From: JAEUHO01 sp046350655
GTDB lineage: Bacteria; Planctomycetota; PLA2; JAEUHO01
Direction of reading: 5' to 3'
Length of the DNA stretch: 64,000 nt
Assembly (NCBI GenBank): GCA_046350655.1
Contig: JAXMAB010000005.1
Coordinates: 434,001-498,000, forward strand
Position numbers and translations under genes: made by a program. Positions 34,293 through 42,670 of the stretch are shown here, in pieces; the first letter of the stretch is position 1, and each line of letters begins with the position of its first letter. The notes under the pieces are model-generated. The model did not search any database. It was not told where the DNA came from and worked only from the letters and a program-made list of their open reading frames with translations.

Positions 34293-37036
34293 GGTGCGAC
34301 TCCCGAAAGTCGGAACGCGAGAACAGCCCCCACGTGACCCGCCTCGGCCGCCGTGCCCGCGGCGGCCGACCCGAACGACGACGCATCATCGCTGGAACGG
34401 CGGGCTTCGTGGAAGAGGGTCATGAAACGGGCCGTCGCGGAGTCGTCCACGTCATCCATCGTCCAGACGACGCGACGGGCTCCAGCGGAAAGCAGCGCGC
34501 GGACGAGCCCCCCCCAGGCGAGGGCGGCCCGGCCCGCCGCACGGCCGGTGCGGCAGGCGGCGAGCACGACGAGGTCGGCGACCACGCCCCCGGGGGGCAG
34601 GTCGGCCGCGCCGAACCAGCCGTCCGAGAGCCGGACCCCGCCCAGCGGGGGCGCCTGCTCGGCATCCCAGCCGTGGCCGGCGAGGTGGACGACGCGGGCC
34701 GTCGAGAGCGCCTCGGTGACGGCCGCGCGCGTGGCGGCCGGGCCCTGCACCACCCGGGCGGCCCCGGCGGCCGCCGCGATCGCCGCGATCTCCCGGTCCA
34801 CGCCGGGCAGGTTCGGGTCGCCGACCGCGAGGACGACGGTCCCGTCCCCCGGCGGACGCGGACGCGCCCACGAAGCGCCCGCGGGCACTCGCAGGATCCG
34901 GTGCACCTGCCCGAGCCGGACGCCGTCGAACGGCAGCATCTCCCACGGCACGTCGGGCAGCGTGGGGTCGGCCGCGATGCGCACGTGCGCGGGCCACCGG
35001 TCGGCGTCGAGGCCCGGCAGCAGCGCGTCGGCGACCTCGGCGAGGACGCGTTCGGTCGCGCGGGGATCCGTCGCCGCGTCGTCGGTGCGGCGCAGGAACG
35101 CCCAACGGTGGGCCCGGATGCGCAGCGACAACGTGAGCCCCTCGAGGTCCTCGACGGCGCCGAGGTCCACGCCGGTCCCGACCTCGTCGCCGATGCGGAC
35201 GAGCCCCGCGAGCCGCGTCCCGGCGCGCCAGAGGTGCACCACGGCGACGTCGCGCGCGACCGCGGCGGCGCGCGGCACGTCGGTCCGGTCGAAGAGCGGC
35301 GCCTCGCGCCGTTCCTGGCGTCGCCACGCGGACGCCGCGGCCGACTCCCAGGCGCGCGCGCGACGCTCGAGCGTCGCCTCGCCGGAGAGGTCGGACTCGG
35401 CGCCGCGGGTCGGGCCCTCGCCGCGCGCCAGCTGGTCGTAGATGGACTCGAGCCTCGCGCGGATGCGGCGCAGGCGGCGGTCCTCGACGGCGGGCGTGCG
35501 CGCGCCGAGGAAGCGGCGCGCCTGCATCGCGTCGAGGAGCGCTTCCGCCTCGCGGCGGTCCGCCGGTCGGCCCCGCGCGAGCAGGAGGTCCACGCGCGCG
35601 AGGTACGGGTCGAGCCGCTCGGTCACGAACTGCGCGCGGAGCCACGCGCCCGGCAGCCCCGCCCGCACCGCGTCGAGCCACCCCGCGACGCGGCGCAGCC
35701 GGACGATCGCGCGCGCGCGTCCGCGCGGCGTCCGCGCCTCGGCGCGCGCGAGGCCGGTCTCGGCCGCGAGCCGCGTCCACGGACGCCGCGACGACGAGGC
35801 GAGCACCCCGCGGAACCGTCGCGCGGCGGCGGCGGTGCGGCCGGCGTCGAGGTCGCCCGTCGCCGCGAGCAGCGCGACGTCGGCGGCGAGCGCGTGCTGG
35901 CCCAACGCCCGCGCGCGGCGCTCGAGGACCGCGAGCGAGCGCGCGGGGAGCGCGCCGCCTCGACGCGCCGCGACGTCGGCCAGGAGCACGTCGCAGCGGA
36001 GGACGAGGGCCGGGCGCCCGCTCGCGACCGCGCGGCGGCGGGCGAGCGCGAGATGACGCGAGGCCCGCGCGGCCGGCGCGGACGCGGCCGCGACCCAGAG
36101 GGCCTCGGCCTCCTCGGCGCGCGCGTCCGCCGCCGCGAACGCGGCCGCCGCGCGCAGGGCCTCGCGTTCCGCCCCCTCGCCGTCGCCCGCGCGCCGCAGC
36201 GCGTCGGCGAGGTCCACGCGGCTCACGCCCTCGCGACGAGCGGCGCCCGCCGCGTGGAAGTCGGCGGCGATGGCGTCCAGCGCGCGCACCGCCTCCCCGA
36301 CCCGGCCCGCGTGCAGGTCGGCCCAGGCCGCGTTCATCCGCGTGTCGCGCGCGAAGTCGTGCGCGCCGCGGGCGGCGAAGCGCTCGGCCGCGGCGGCGAA
36401 GCGGGCGTGGGCGGCGCCCGGGTCGCCGGCCTCGACGAGGGCGACCCCCTCGTTGACGCGGGCGATGTCCGCCAGGTGCTCGTTCCCGAGCGCGGCCGCG
36501 CGCTCGGCCGCCCGGGCGTACGCGCGGGCCGCGCCGTCGACGTCGCCGCGGAGCCGCAGCGCGTTGCCGCGGTTGACCTCGAGCGTCACGACCAGCGAGC
36601 CGGCCGGCATCCGCCGCGTCGTGCGCTCGAGCCGGTCCGCGAGCGCGAGCGCCGCGTCCACGCGGCCCGCGCCGGCGAGGGCGTCCACCTCGGCGACGCC
36701 GACGGCGGCCGCCTCCGCGGGGTACCGCGTGGCCGCGAGGTCGCGCACCGCGCCGCGGTAGAGCCGCAGCGCGTCGGCGAGGCGACCGCACCGGTGCACG
36801 GCCTGCCCCTCGAGGAAGCTCAGGCGCGCGCGCGTCGCGCGGTCGTCGCTCGCGTCGCGCAGCGCGACGAGGGAGGCGCGCACGCCGGCGGGGTCGTCGC
36901 GCAACGCGAGCGCGAGGGCGCGGCGCAGCTCGTCCCAGGGACGGTCGGCGAGCAGACGGCGAGCGTGCCCGGCGCGCGCACCGGGCGCAGCGCGGAGCAG
37001 GGGCTTCAGCCAGAGGGGGACGGCGGAGGCCGTCAT
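34289..37036 (-). CDS. TPR-CHAT domain caspase-like cysteine protease
   Basis: The 915-residue protein starts at the ATG 37034-37036. Residues about 40-560 are Ala-rich helical TPR-like repeats (LSFLEGQAVHRCGRLADALRLYRGA-type units). A linker precedes the C-terminal CHAT domain (about 660-915), which has ADPTLPDVPWEMLPFDG, VVHLAGHGWDAEQ (catalytic His about 788) and VVLAACRTGRA (catalytic Cys about 828), followed by LLSAGARRVVWTMDDVDD. The His-Cys dyad is intact. CHAT proteases act in regulated proteolysis and in some antiphage and cell-death systems. It is the third gene of a sigma/184-aa/CHAT/S8 operon. The substrate is unknown; the S8 partner or an upstream sigma circuit are candidates. 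Confidence 0.92.
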   Translation of the reverse strand: MTASAVPLWLKPLLRAAPGARAGHARRLLADRPWDELRRALALALRDDPAGVRASLVALRDASDDRATRARLSFLEGQAVHRCGRLADALRLYRGAVRDLAATRYPAEAAAVGVAEVDALAGAGRVDAALALADRLERTTRRMPAGSLVVTLEVNRGNALRLRGDVDGAARAYARAAERAAALGNEHLADIARVNEGVALVEAGDPGAAHARFAAAAERFAARGAHDFARDTRMNAAWADLHAGRVGEAVRALDAIAADFHAAGAARREGVSRVDLADALRRAGDGEGAEREALRAAAAFAAADARAEEAEALWVAAASAPAARASRHLALARRRAVASGRPALVLRCDVLLADVAARRGGALPARSLAVLERRARALGQHALAADVALLAATGDLDAGRTAAAARRFRGVLASSSRRPWTRLAAETGLARAEARTPRGRARAIVRLRRVAGWLDAVRAGLPGAWLRAQFVTERLDPYLARVDLLLARGRPADRREAEALLDAMQARRFLGARTPAVEDRRLRRIRARLESIYDQLARGEGPTRGAESDLSGEATLERRARAWESAAASAWRRQERREAPLFDRTDVPRAAAVARDVAVVHLWRAGTRLAGLVRIGDEVGTGVDLGAVEDLEGLTLSLRIRAHRWAFLRRTDDAATDPRATERVLAEVADALLPGLDADRWPAHVRIAADPTLPDVPWEMLPFDGVRLGQVHRILRVPAGASWARPRPPGDGTVVLAVGDPNLPGVDREIAAIAAAAGAARVVQGPAATRAAVTEALSTARVVHLAGHGWDAEQAPPLGGVRLSDGWFGAADLPPGGVVADLVVLAACRTGRAAGRAALAWGGLVRALLSAGARRVVWTMDDVDDSATARFMTLFHEARRSSDDASSFGSAAAGTAAEAGHVGAVLAFRLSGVAP

Positions 37037-37053
37037 GGGCGGGCCGGAAGGGG

Positions 37054-37608
37054 CTACCTGCCGCCTTGCGGGGGGATCCGTCCGGTGCGGGAGACGACGC
37101 GACGACCGGCGCGGACCGCCACGGTGAACGGGCCGCAGTCGCCGGGCAACGTCGCCGCGAACGCCCCGCCCGCACGAACGGGGACGCGCACGCGTTGACC
37201 GGACTTCGGGGCGATCTCGAGCACGAGCGGGCCCGTGGGCCCGTCCACGGTCCCGCGCAGCCGCACGTCGGCCGCCGCCTCGGCGACGATCTCGAGGTCG
37301 AGCTGCCCGCCGCGCCCGCCGAAGCGGAGGAAGCGCGAGCGCGACCCGCCGCGCAGCGCCGGCGCGAACCCTCCCCACGAGTCGAAGACGAGACGCCACA
37401 CCGCGGTGGCGACCCCGCGGCTCGACGGCGCCTCGAAGGCGTCGAGCGCGCGCTGCAGCACGGACGCCGGACAGGGCGGCAAGGCGTGGACGCGGCGGCC
37501 CGCGTCCACCACGCGGTGCGCGAAGGTCGAGAGCGCGACCGCGACCGGCTCGATGCCGGGCGCGCGCCCCGCCGCGGATTCGAAGGCCAGGACCAGCGCG
37601 TCGTTCAC
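37054..37608 (-). CDS. Hypothetical protein of the sigma-CHAT-subtilase operon
   Basis: The 184 residues start with a GTG at 37606-37608 that overlaps the sigma stop (GTGA). The N-terminal half is helical (ALVLAFESAAGRAPGIEP, ASVLQRALDAFEAP). The C-terminal half is a beta-sandwich-like region (about 105-180: LRGTVDGPTGPLVLEI, VRVPVRAGGAFAATLPG, FTVAVRAGRRVVSRTG). No signal peptide and no known domain. The AAAGG upstream is a reasonable ribosome site. Being tightly packed between a sigma factor and a CHAT protease, it may be an adaptor or anti-sigma-like regulator. Confidence 0.75.
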   Translation of the reverse strand: MNDALVLAFESAAGRAPGIEPVAVALSTFAHRVVDAGRRVHALPPCPASVLQRALDAFEAPSSRGVATAVWRLVFDSWGGFAPALRGGSRSRFLRFGGRGGQLDLEIVAEAAADVRLRGTVDGPTGPLVLEIAPKSGQRVRVPVRAGGAFAATLPGDCGPFTVAVRAGRRVVSRTGRIPPQGGR

Positions 37609-38267
37609 GAGGGACCTTTCGGTAGGGACCCCCGGCGCCGCCGCGGTACATCCCTTGCCGGGGGAGAGGCCGCGCTCCCCCCTGGAGATACGTCGGCGGG
37701 CGGGCCCTCGTCGCCGGCGGGGAACCCCCGGGCGAGGAGTTCCCGCCGCAGCCCCTCCAGGCACCGCTGGCGCGTCGGCCCGATGCTGCCCCGGGGGATC
37801 CCGAGGCGCTCCGCGATCTCGTCGTACCCCCCCTCCCCCGGTTGGAAGTAGAGGGCCGCCAGGAGCCGTCGGCACCGTTCGCCGAGGGTCGCGAGCGCCT
37901 CGCGGACCCGCTGCTCCTCCTCGAGTTGGGCCACCGTGTCGTCGGGCCCCCCCCCGGTGTCCGCCTCGGGTCTCGCCACCGACGCGTCCCGGTCGGCCCG
38001 CGAGCGCGACCGCTGCTTCATCCGCCACGCGATCCGCTTCGTCGTCGTCGCGATCCAGGGCACGAGGCTCTCGGCGCGCCGCAGCTTCTTCAGGCTCTTC
38101 CACAGGAGGATCGACACCTCCTGGAAGCCGTCCGCCGCCGACGTCTTGTCGAGGCCCGCGCGGTGGAACAGCCCGTAGATGAGGTCGCCGTACCGCGCGA
38201 GCAGGTCGGCCCACCCGAGGCGGTCGCCGTCGAGGCAGCGCCGGACGAGGTCGGTGTCGGTGGACAT
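37605..38267 (-). CDS. ECF-type RNA polymerase sigma factor
   Basis: The 220-residue protein starts MSTDTDLVRRCLDGDRLGWADLLARYGDLIYGLFHRAG (in pieces), a sigma region 2 start. ADGFQEVSILLWKSLKKL and VPWIATTTKRIAWRM follow. Region 4 contains RRLLAALYFQPGEGGYDEIAERLGIPRGSIGPTRQRC, the DNA-binding helix-turn-helix. A Pro/Arg-rich tail follows. It is the first gene of an operon with a 184-aa protein, a CHAT protease and a subtilase, joined by 4-nt overlaps at two of three junctions. No zf-HC2 anti-sigma is next to it, so control is probably by another partner in the operon. Confidence 0.9.
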   Translation of the reverse strand: MSTDTDLVRRCLDGDRLGWADLLARYGDLIYGLFHRAGLDKTSAADGFQEVSILLWKSLKKLRRAESLVPWIATTTKRIAWRMKQRSRSRADRDASVARPEADTGGGPDDTVAQLEEEQRVREALATLGERCRRLLAALYFQPGEGGYDEIAERLGIPRGSIGPTRQRCLEGLRRELLARGFPAGDEGPPADVSPGGSAASPPARDVPRRRRGSLPKGPS

Positions 38268-38538
38268 GGAGCGCGGGCCGGGCCTCCCAGCCCGCGGTGA
38301 GCGTACCGCTCTCCCTTGTCGGCCGGACAGCGCGCGCGGGCGGCGCACGACCGGGGGCCCCCCCGTGCCGAGGCCGATTCGGAAGGGCGCTGTATCCGAA
38401 CGGACGCCGACCGTCTCTGTCCCTGCGAGGTCGGCGGGCGTCACCGTCCGGCGCTTGGTTCGGCGGTCGTTCCTCCGGGCTGACGTCGGGCAACCCAACC
38501 CCCCACACCGCACCCCCACGACATCCGTCGGTCCTCCG

Positions 38539-38568
38539 CCGGGGGCGAGTCGCAAGACTCGCCCCCGG
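38539..38568 (+). terminator. 13-bp hairpin with GCAA tetraloop and T-rich tail
   Basis: CCGGGGGCGAGTC (38539-38551) and its exact complement (38556-38568) enclose GCAA and are followed by TTTGCTTTC. This is the most terminator-like signal in the window. No plus-strand gene precedes it, so it may end a small RNA or act as a leader attenuator. Confidence 0.6.
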
Positions 38569-38671
38569 TTTGCTTTCGGGCCGGGACGTCGCAGAGCCGC
38601 CCCGCGCATGCCGGCCGGGGCGCCGCAGCGCCCGGCCGAGGACGCCAGGAGGACGCGGACGGCAACCCCCC

Positions 38672-38688
38672 GGTACGCGAGGCCCGGT
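38672..38688 (+). repeat. Dispersed repeat copy, intergenic
   Basis: GGTACGCGAGGCCCGGT just upstream of the Asp-rich lipoprotein promoter candidate. Confidence 0.65.
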
Positions 38689-38696
38689 GCTCGACG

Positions 38697-38726
38697 GGAA
38701 CCGCGCCCCGGCGCGACGTATCCGTT
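38697..38726 (+). promoter_or_regulatory. ECF-like promoter candidate GGAAC-N16-GTATCC
   Basis: GGAAC at 38697-38701, 16 nt, GTATCCGTT at 38718-38726, about 60 nt before the lipoprotein ATG. Confidence 0.35.
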
Positions 38727-38785
38727 CCGCTCGGCGGTCCTCTACAGGGTCGATTCGGGATCACGTACCCCCGCGAGGACTCTCC

Positions 38786-40057
38786 ATGCGACTCCGTTGG
38801 CTTGCGACGTTGGCGATCTCCCTGGGCCTGCTCTCCGCGACCGCGTGTGGCGGCGGGGGCGGCGGCGGAGGCGGAAGCGGCACCTCGACCCTCTCGGGCC
38901 GCATCGTGACCCGGAACGGCTCGACGGCGAACCTCGGCGGCATCTCGGTGACGTTCCTGCGCACCGGCCAGACCGTGACGTCGAACGCGAACGGCTCGTT
39001 CGGCTTCGGCACCGTCCCGACGGGCACCGTCGCGCTGAAGGTGACGGACCCCGCGCTCTCGATGGCGACCGTGCAGACGCTCGGCACCGACGACGCCGCG
39101 GGCGACGACAACGGCGACGACGGCAACGACGACTCGTTCGACGACGGCGACGACCACGACACGGGCGACGACGACTGCGACGTCCCCGGCGGCGACGACG
39201 GCGAGTCGATCGAGGTCTTCCTCTCCGTGGACAACGGCGTGATCACGAGCGTCCAGGTGTCGCGTTCGTCGAGCGACGACCGCGAGAGCGAGTCGCACCT
39301 CACCCGCGCCGCGACGTCGGACGACCTCGACGTAACCGGCGAGGCGAGCCTCGAGTCGCGCACGGACCGCCAGAAGCTCAAGGTCGAGGCCGAGCACCTC
39401 ACGTCGGGCCGGTCGGTCCGCGCGGTCGTGATCTGCGACGGCCTCGAGGAGAGCCTCGGCGACCGCACCGCGAGCGCCTTCGGCAAGGCGGAGTGGGAGA
39501 TCTCGACGAACGACGGCGGCGTCCTGCCGCACGGCGCCGCGACGGTCGAGGACCTGGTCGGCTGCTCGGTCGAGGTCCGCGACGCGACGAACGGGACGGT
39601 CCTCCTCTTCGGCACGTTCGAGTCGGTCCCCGCCTCGTCCGACGACGAGGACGGCGACGGCAACGACGACGGCGGCGGCACGGAGCGCCTCCGCGGCCGC
39701 GCGGTCCTCACGAAGGCCGTCGGCGTGGCCGGCAAGGCCTACTGCGAGATCGAGCGCCGCACGGACGGCGGCACGCGCAACGAGTTCAAGGTCGAGGTCG
39801 AGGACCAGACCGTGGGCCTCGTGGTCGAGGTCTGGGTCGCGAACCCGGTCGGCGGCGCGCTGACCAACGTCGGCTCGCTGACGATCGGCGCGCAGGGCGA
39901 GGGCCAGCTCGAGCTGCAGTCCCAGGACGGCGACTCGATGCCCTTCGGCGTCACCGACGTCACCACCCTCTCCGGCCTCCCCCTCGAACTCCGCAACGCC
40001 TCCGGCGGCGCCGTTCTTTACTCGGGTACCGTCCCCACCGCGGTCGCCGAGGATTGA
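38786..40057 (+). CDS. Asp-rich lipoprotein, unknown function
   Basis: The 423-residue protein has a lipobox (LLSATAC, Cys about 21) followed by a poly-Gly stretch. A CarboxypepD_reg-like domain (about 35-90) has LSGRIVTRNGSTANLGGI and ANGSFGFGTVPTG. A stretch at about 108-145 is very rich in Asp and Gly (GDDNGDDGNDDSFDDGDD), and a second acidic patch occurs near 285. The C-terminal half contains two similar beta-rich segments (KVEAEHLTSGRSVRAVVI and KVEVEDQTVGLVVEVWV), likely an internal duplication. The acidic stretches probably bind calcium. Two hairpins follow the stop codon. Confidence 0.8.
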   Translation: MRLRWLATLAISLGLLSATACGGGGGGGGGSGTSTLSGRIVTRNGSTANLGGISVTFLRTGQTVTSNANGSFGFGTVPTGTVALKVTDPALSMATVQTLGTDDAAGDDNGDDGNDDSFDDGDDHDTGDDDCDVPGGDDGESIEVFLSVDNGVITSVQVSRSSSDDRESESHLTRAATSDDLDVTGEASLESRTDRQKLKVEAEHLTSGRSVRAVVICDGLEESLGDRTASAFGKAEWEISTNDGGVLPHGAATVEDLVGCSVEVRDATNGTVLLFGTFESVPASSDDEDGDGNDDGGGTERLRGRAVLTKAVGVAGKAYCEIERRTDGGTRNEFKVEVEDQTVGLVVEVWVANPVGGALTNVGSLTIGAQGEGQLELQSQDGDSMPFGVTDVTTLSGLPLELRNASGGAVLYSGTVPTAVAED

Positions 40058-40074
40058 TCGAGGGAACGGGTCGA

Positions 40075-40101
40075 GGCGAGCGCGGGACGACCGCGCTCGC
40101 C
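40075..40101 (+). terminator. Hairpin 1 after the Asp-rich lipoprotein
   Basis: GGCGAGCGCGG and its exact complement around GACGA, 18 nt past the stop. Confidence 0.55.
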
Positions 40102-40117
40102 GAGGCCCGGGGTTCGC

Positions 40118-40162
40118 GGTGACGAGAGGCCCGGTGCGCAGCGCACCGGGCCTGGCGTCACC
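40118..40162 (+). terminator. Hairpin 2 built from inverted dispersed repeats
   Basis: AGGCCCGGTGCG (40127-40138) and its complement (40142-40153) around CAG, extended by GGTGACG and CGTCACC on the outside. Confidence 0.6.
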
Positions 40163-40298
40163 CTCGGAGATCGTCGCGCCTGCTGGCGCTCCTCCTCCTC
40201 GGGCGGCTCGTCGGCGTACGGCGGTGCGAGTACAGCCTCCTCGCCGCTGCTCCCGCGGGCCTGAGCGAATCGCGGTCGTTCGACCGGGAACGACCCGC

Positions 40299-40354
40299 GA
40301 GGGAGCGAAGCAGAAGAGAAAGAGAAGTGGAGAGGAGTGGAGAGGAGAGGAGAG
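40299..40354 (+). repeat. Polypurine tract with tandem AGTGGAGAGG units
   Basis: About 56 bases are almost all purine, including two exact 10-bp units at 40326-40345. Confidence 0.6.
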
Positions 40355-40431
40355 CGTCGGGGGCTCCGGCGCACGCGGACCGGTTCGTTTCGGGGACGGG
40401 CTACAGTGGCCGCCTCCCTGACGGCGATCCC

Positions 40432-41418
40432 GTGGCAGCGCCCCTCCCCGTCCACTTCCTGACGATCGTGCTGAACGGCGAGCCGTTCCTGCGGCACCAC
40501 GTCGCCGCGTTCGAGGCGCTCCCGTTCCCGTGGCACTGGCACGTCGTCGAGGGCGCCGCCGCGCTCGCCCACGACACCGCCTGGAGCCTCGCCACCGGCG
40601 GCCGCGTCGACGAGACGCAGCACCGCGGCGGCCGCAGCGTGGACGGCACCGAGGAGACGCTCGACGAGCTCGCCCGCGCGCACCCCGGCCGCGTGACGGT
40701 CCACCGCAAGCCGCGCGGGACGCTGTGGGACGGCAAGCTCGAGATGGTCAACGCGCCGCTCCGCGCGATGCGCGAGCCCGGGCTCCTGTGGGCCGTGGAC
40801 GTGGACGAGCTCTGGACGACCGACCAGCTGGTCCGCGGCCGGGCGCTGTTCCTCGCCCACCCCGACCGCCGGGCCGCGTACTATCGCTGCCGCTACTTCG
40901 TCGGCCCCGACCTCGTCGTCACGACGCGCGACGGCTACGGCAACGGCCCGTGGGAGTGGCTGCGCACGTGGCGGTACCGCCCCGGCGACCGCTGGCTCTC
41001 CCACGAGCCGCCGATCCTCGCGACGCGCCTCGAGGCCCTCCTCCAGTGGAAGCGACGCCGACGCGGCCGGCGGCCGAAGCCGCCGTTCCTGCCCGGCGAC
41101 CCGCGCACGTTCTCCCGCGACGAGACCGAGCGCGAAGGCCTCGTCTTCCAGCACCTCGCGTACGTGCTCGAGGCCCAGGTGCGCTTCAAGGAGACGTACT
41201 ACGGCTACGCGGGCGCGCTCGACCGCTGGCGCGCGCTGCAGGCGACGACCACGCTCCCGACCCGGCTGCGCGACCACTTCCCGTGGGTCGCCGACGACGC
41301 CCTCGTCGGGCGCGCGTCGGCCGAGGGGCTCGCCCCCCTCGTGCCGCTCCCGCGGCCGGCCCCGCCGACGCGGGTCGAGGCCGCGAGCCGGCTCGCGGGA
41401 CCGCGAGGCCCGGCGTGA
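40432..41418 (+). CDS. Glycosyltransferase-like protein
   Basis: The 328 residues start at a GTG (VAAPLPVHFLTIVLNGEPFL). The pattern FLTIVLNGEPFLRHHVAAFE and AVDVDELWTTDQL (a DxD-type motif) fits glycosyltransferases of the GT2/GT92-like group that act on surface glycans. No membrane helix is seen. Its stop overlaps the next gene's GTG (GTGA), so both are cotranslated. The last codons (LAGPRGPA) come from a copy of the dispersed repeat at 41397-41414, an interesting end to the gene. The GTG start is uncertain; a TACAGT box lies upstream. Confidence 0.72.
   Translation: MAAPLPVHFLTIVLNGEPFLRHHVAAFEALPFPWHWHVVEGAAALAHDTAWSLATGGRVDETQHRGGRSVDGTEETLDELARAHPGRVTVHRKPRGTLWDGKLEMVNAPLRAMREPGLLWAVDVDELWTTDQLVRGRALFLAHPDRRAAYYRCRYFVGPDLVVTTRDGYGNGPWEWLRTWRYRPGDRWLSHEPPILATRLEALLQWKRRRRGRRPKPPFLPGDPRTFSRDETEREGLVFQHLAYVLEAQVRFKETYYGYAGALDRWRALQATTTLPTRLRDHFPWVADDALVGRASAEGLAPLVPLPRPAPPTRVEAASRLAGPRGPA
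41397..41414 (+). repeat. Dispersed repeat copy at a gene junction
   Basis: GGGACCGCGAGGCCCGGC ends the first glycosyltransferase gene and abuts the next start codon. Confidence 0.75.
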
Positions 41419-42638
41419 CGCCGCTCGTCCGCCGCGTGGCGTTCGTCGCGTCGAAGCTCGCGTTCGGCGGCGCCGAGCGCGTGCTCGTCGAGCAGGTGCG
41501 CGCCGTCGCGGGCGCCGGCGTCCCCGTCGACGTGTGGATCGCGAAGGACGACCAGTTCGAGCAGCTCGCCCCGGCGCTCCGCGCGGTCGGGCCCGCGGTC
41601 CGCGAGGTCGCCGTCGTGCGCGGCGCGACGGGCCTCGCGTGGCGGCTGCTGCGCCGGCGGCCCGACGTCGTGGTGGCGTACCACGCGCCCCGCGCGTACC
41701 GCGCCCTGCTGCGGCTGCGCCGCGTCCCGTTCGCCCCGCGCCCCGTCGTCGTCGAGACCGTCCACGAGCGGTACGCCTGGGCCCTCGAGCCGTTCGGCGG
41801 CACGCGCCCGCGCGCCGCCGACGCGTTCCTCCTCACGCACGACGTGCGCGCCGCGGTGCGCCGCGCGTTCGGCGTGGACGACGCGCGGCTCTTCGAGGCC
41901 CGCCCGCTGTTCCCGTCGAGCCTCCTCGACCCCGACGACGCCGCGCGCGCCGAGGCCCTCCGGCTGCGCGCCTCGTGGGGCGTGGGGCCCGCCGGCGTCG
42001 TCGTCGGCTTCCTCGGCCGCCTCGGCGACAACAAGGGCCTGCTCGTCGCCGTGGACCTCGTGCGCCGCCTCGTGCTCGAGGGCCGCGACGTGCACCTCGT
42101 GCTCGCGGGCCGCGCCTGCCCCGAGCTCGGCGACTTCGACGCGCGCCTCGCCGCGGCGGTCGCGGCGGCGGACGCGTCCGACCCGCGCTGCCGCGGACGG
42201 TTCCACCTCGTCGGCACGGTCCCGCGGCGCACGCCGACCTACGCGGCGTTCGACGTGCTCCTGCTCGCCGCGCGGACGGAGGGCCTGCTGCCGCTCATGC
42301 TCGTCGAGGGGATGTCGGCCGGCGTGCCGGCGGTCACGACCGACGTCGGCGGCATCGCGTCGTGCCTGCGCGACGGCGTCGACGCCGAGGTCGTCGCCAA
42401 GGTCCCCGACGACGAACGCGACCCGACCCCCGAGGTCCTCGCGGCGCTGACGGACCGCGTGCGCCGGCTGGTGGACGACCCGGCGCGGCGCGCCGCCCTC
42501 GGCGCCGCGGGGCGCGCGCGCGTCCGCGCGCTCGTGGCGACGAACGACTTCCACGGCGACACGCGCCGCGCCCTCGAGGCCGCGCGGGCCCTCGGGCCCC
42601 GGGGCCCCGCCGCGCGCAACCGACCGGACGGCCCTTGA
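41415..42638 (+). CDS. Glycosyltransferase family 4-like protein
   Basis: The 407 residues show the GT-B fold order. The N-terminal Rossmann domain has VAFVASKLAFGGAERVLVEQ and PDVVVAYHAPRAY. The C-terminal domain has VVVGFLGRLGDNKGLLVAVDLV, VHLVLAGRACP and FDVLLLAARTEGLLPLMLVEGMSAGVPAVTTDVGGIA. The latter contains the E-x7-E type donor-binding motif region of GT4 retaining enzymes. It is translationally coupled to the preceding glycosyltransferase. Both likely build a surface polysaccharide or glycolipid; donor and acceptor unknown. Confidence 0.88.
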   Translation: MTPLVRRVAFVASKLAFGGAERVLVEQVRAVAGAGVPVDVWIAKDDQFEQLAPALRAVGPAVREVAVVRGATGLAWRLLRRRPDVVVAYHAPRAYRALLRLRRVPFAPRPVVVETVHERYAWALEPFGGTRPRAADAFLLTHDVRAAVRRAFGVDDARLFEARPLFPSSLLDPDDAARAEALRLRASWGVGPAGVVVGFLGRLGDNKGLLVAVDLVRRLVLEGRDVHLVLAGRACPELGDFDARLAAAVAAADASDPRCRGRFHLVGTVPRRTPTYAAFDVLLLAARTEGLLPLMLVEGMSAGVPAVTTDVGGIASCLRDGVDAEVVAKVPDDERDPTPEVLAALTDRVRRLVDDPARRAALGAAGRARVRALVATNDFHGDTRRALEAARALGPRGPAARNRPDGP

Positions 42639-42651
42639 CGCGAGGCCCGGC
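42636..42651 (+). repeat. Dispersed repeat copy at a gene junction
   Basis: TGACGCGAGGCCCGGC; the first three bases are the stop codon of the GT4 gene. Confidence 0.65.
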
Positions 42652-42670
42652 GCGGACGACGGTGCGGCCC

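Larger units (their letters stand above)
38268..38785. other. Gene-free interval between the sigma operon and the Asp-rich lipoprotein
   Basis: No credible coding frame. It contains a strong terminator-like hairpin at 38539-38568, one copy of the dispersed repeat at 38672-38688 and an ECF-like promoter candidate at 38697-38726. Confidence 0.6.
40058..40431. other. Gene-free interval with two hairpins and a purine tract
   Basis: It holds terminator-like hairpins at 40075-40101 and 40118-40162, a smaller stem near 40270-40300, and a polypurine tract (40299-40354) ahead of the glycosyltransferase gene. Confidence 0.6.
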
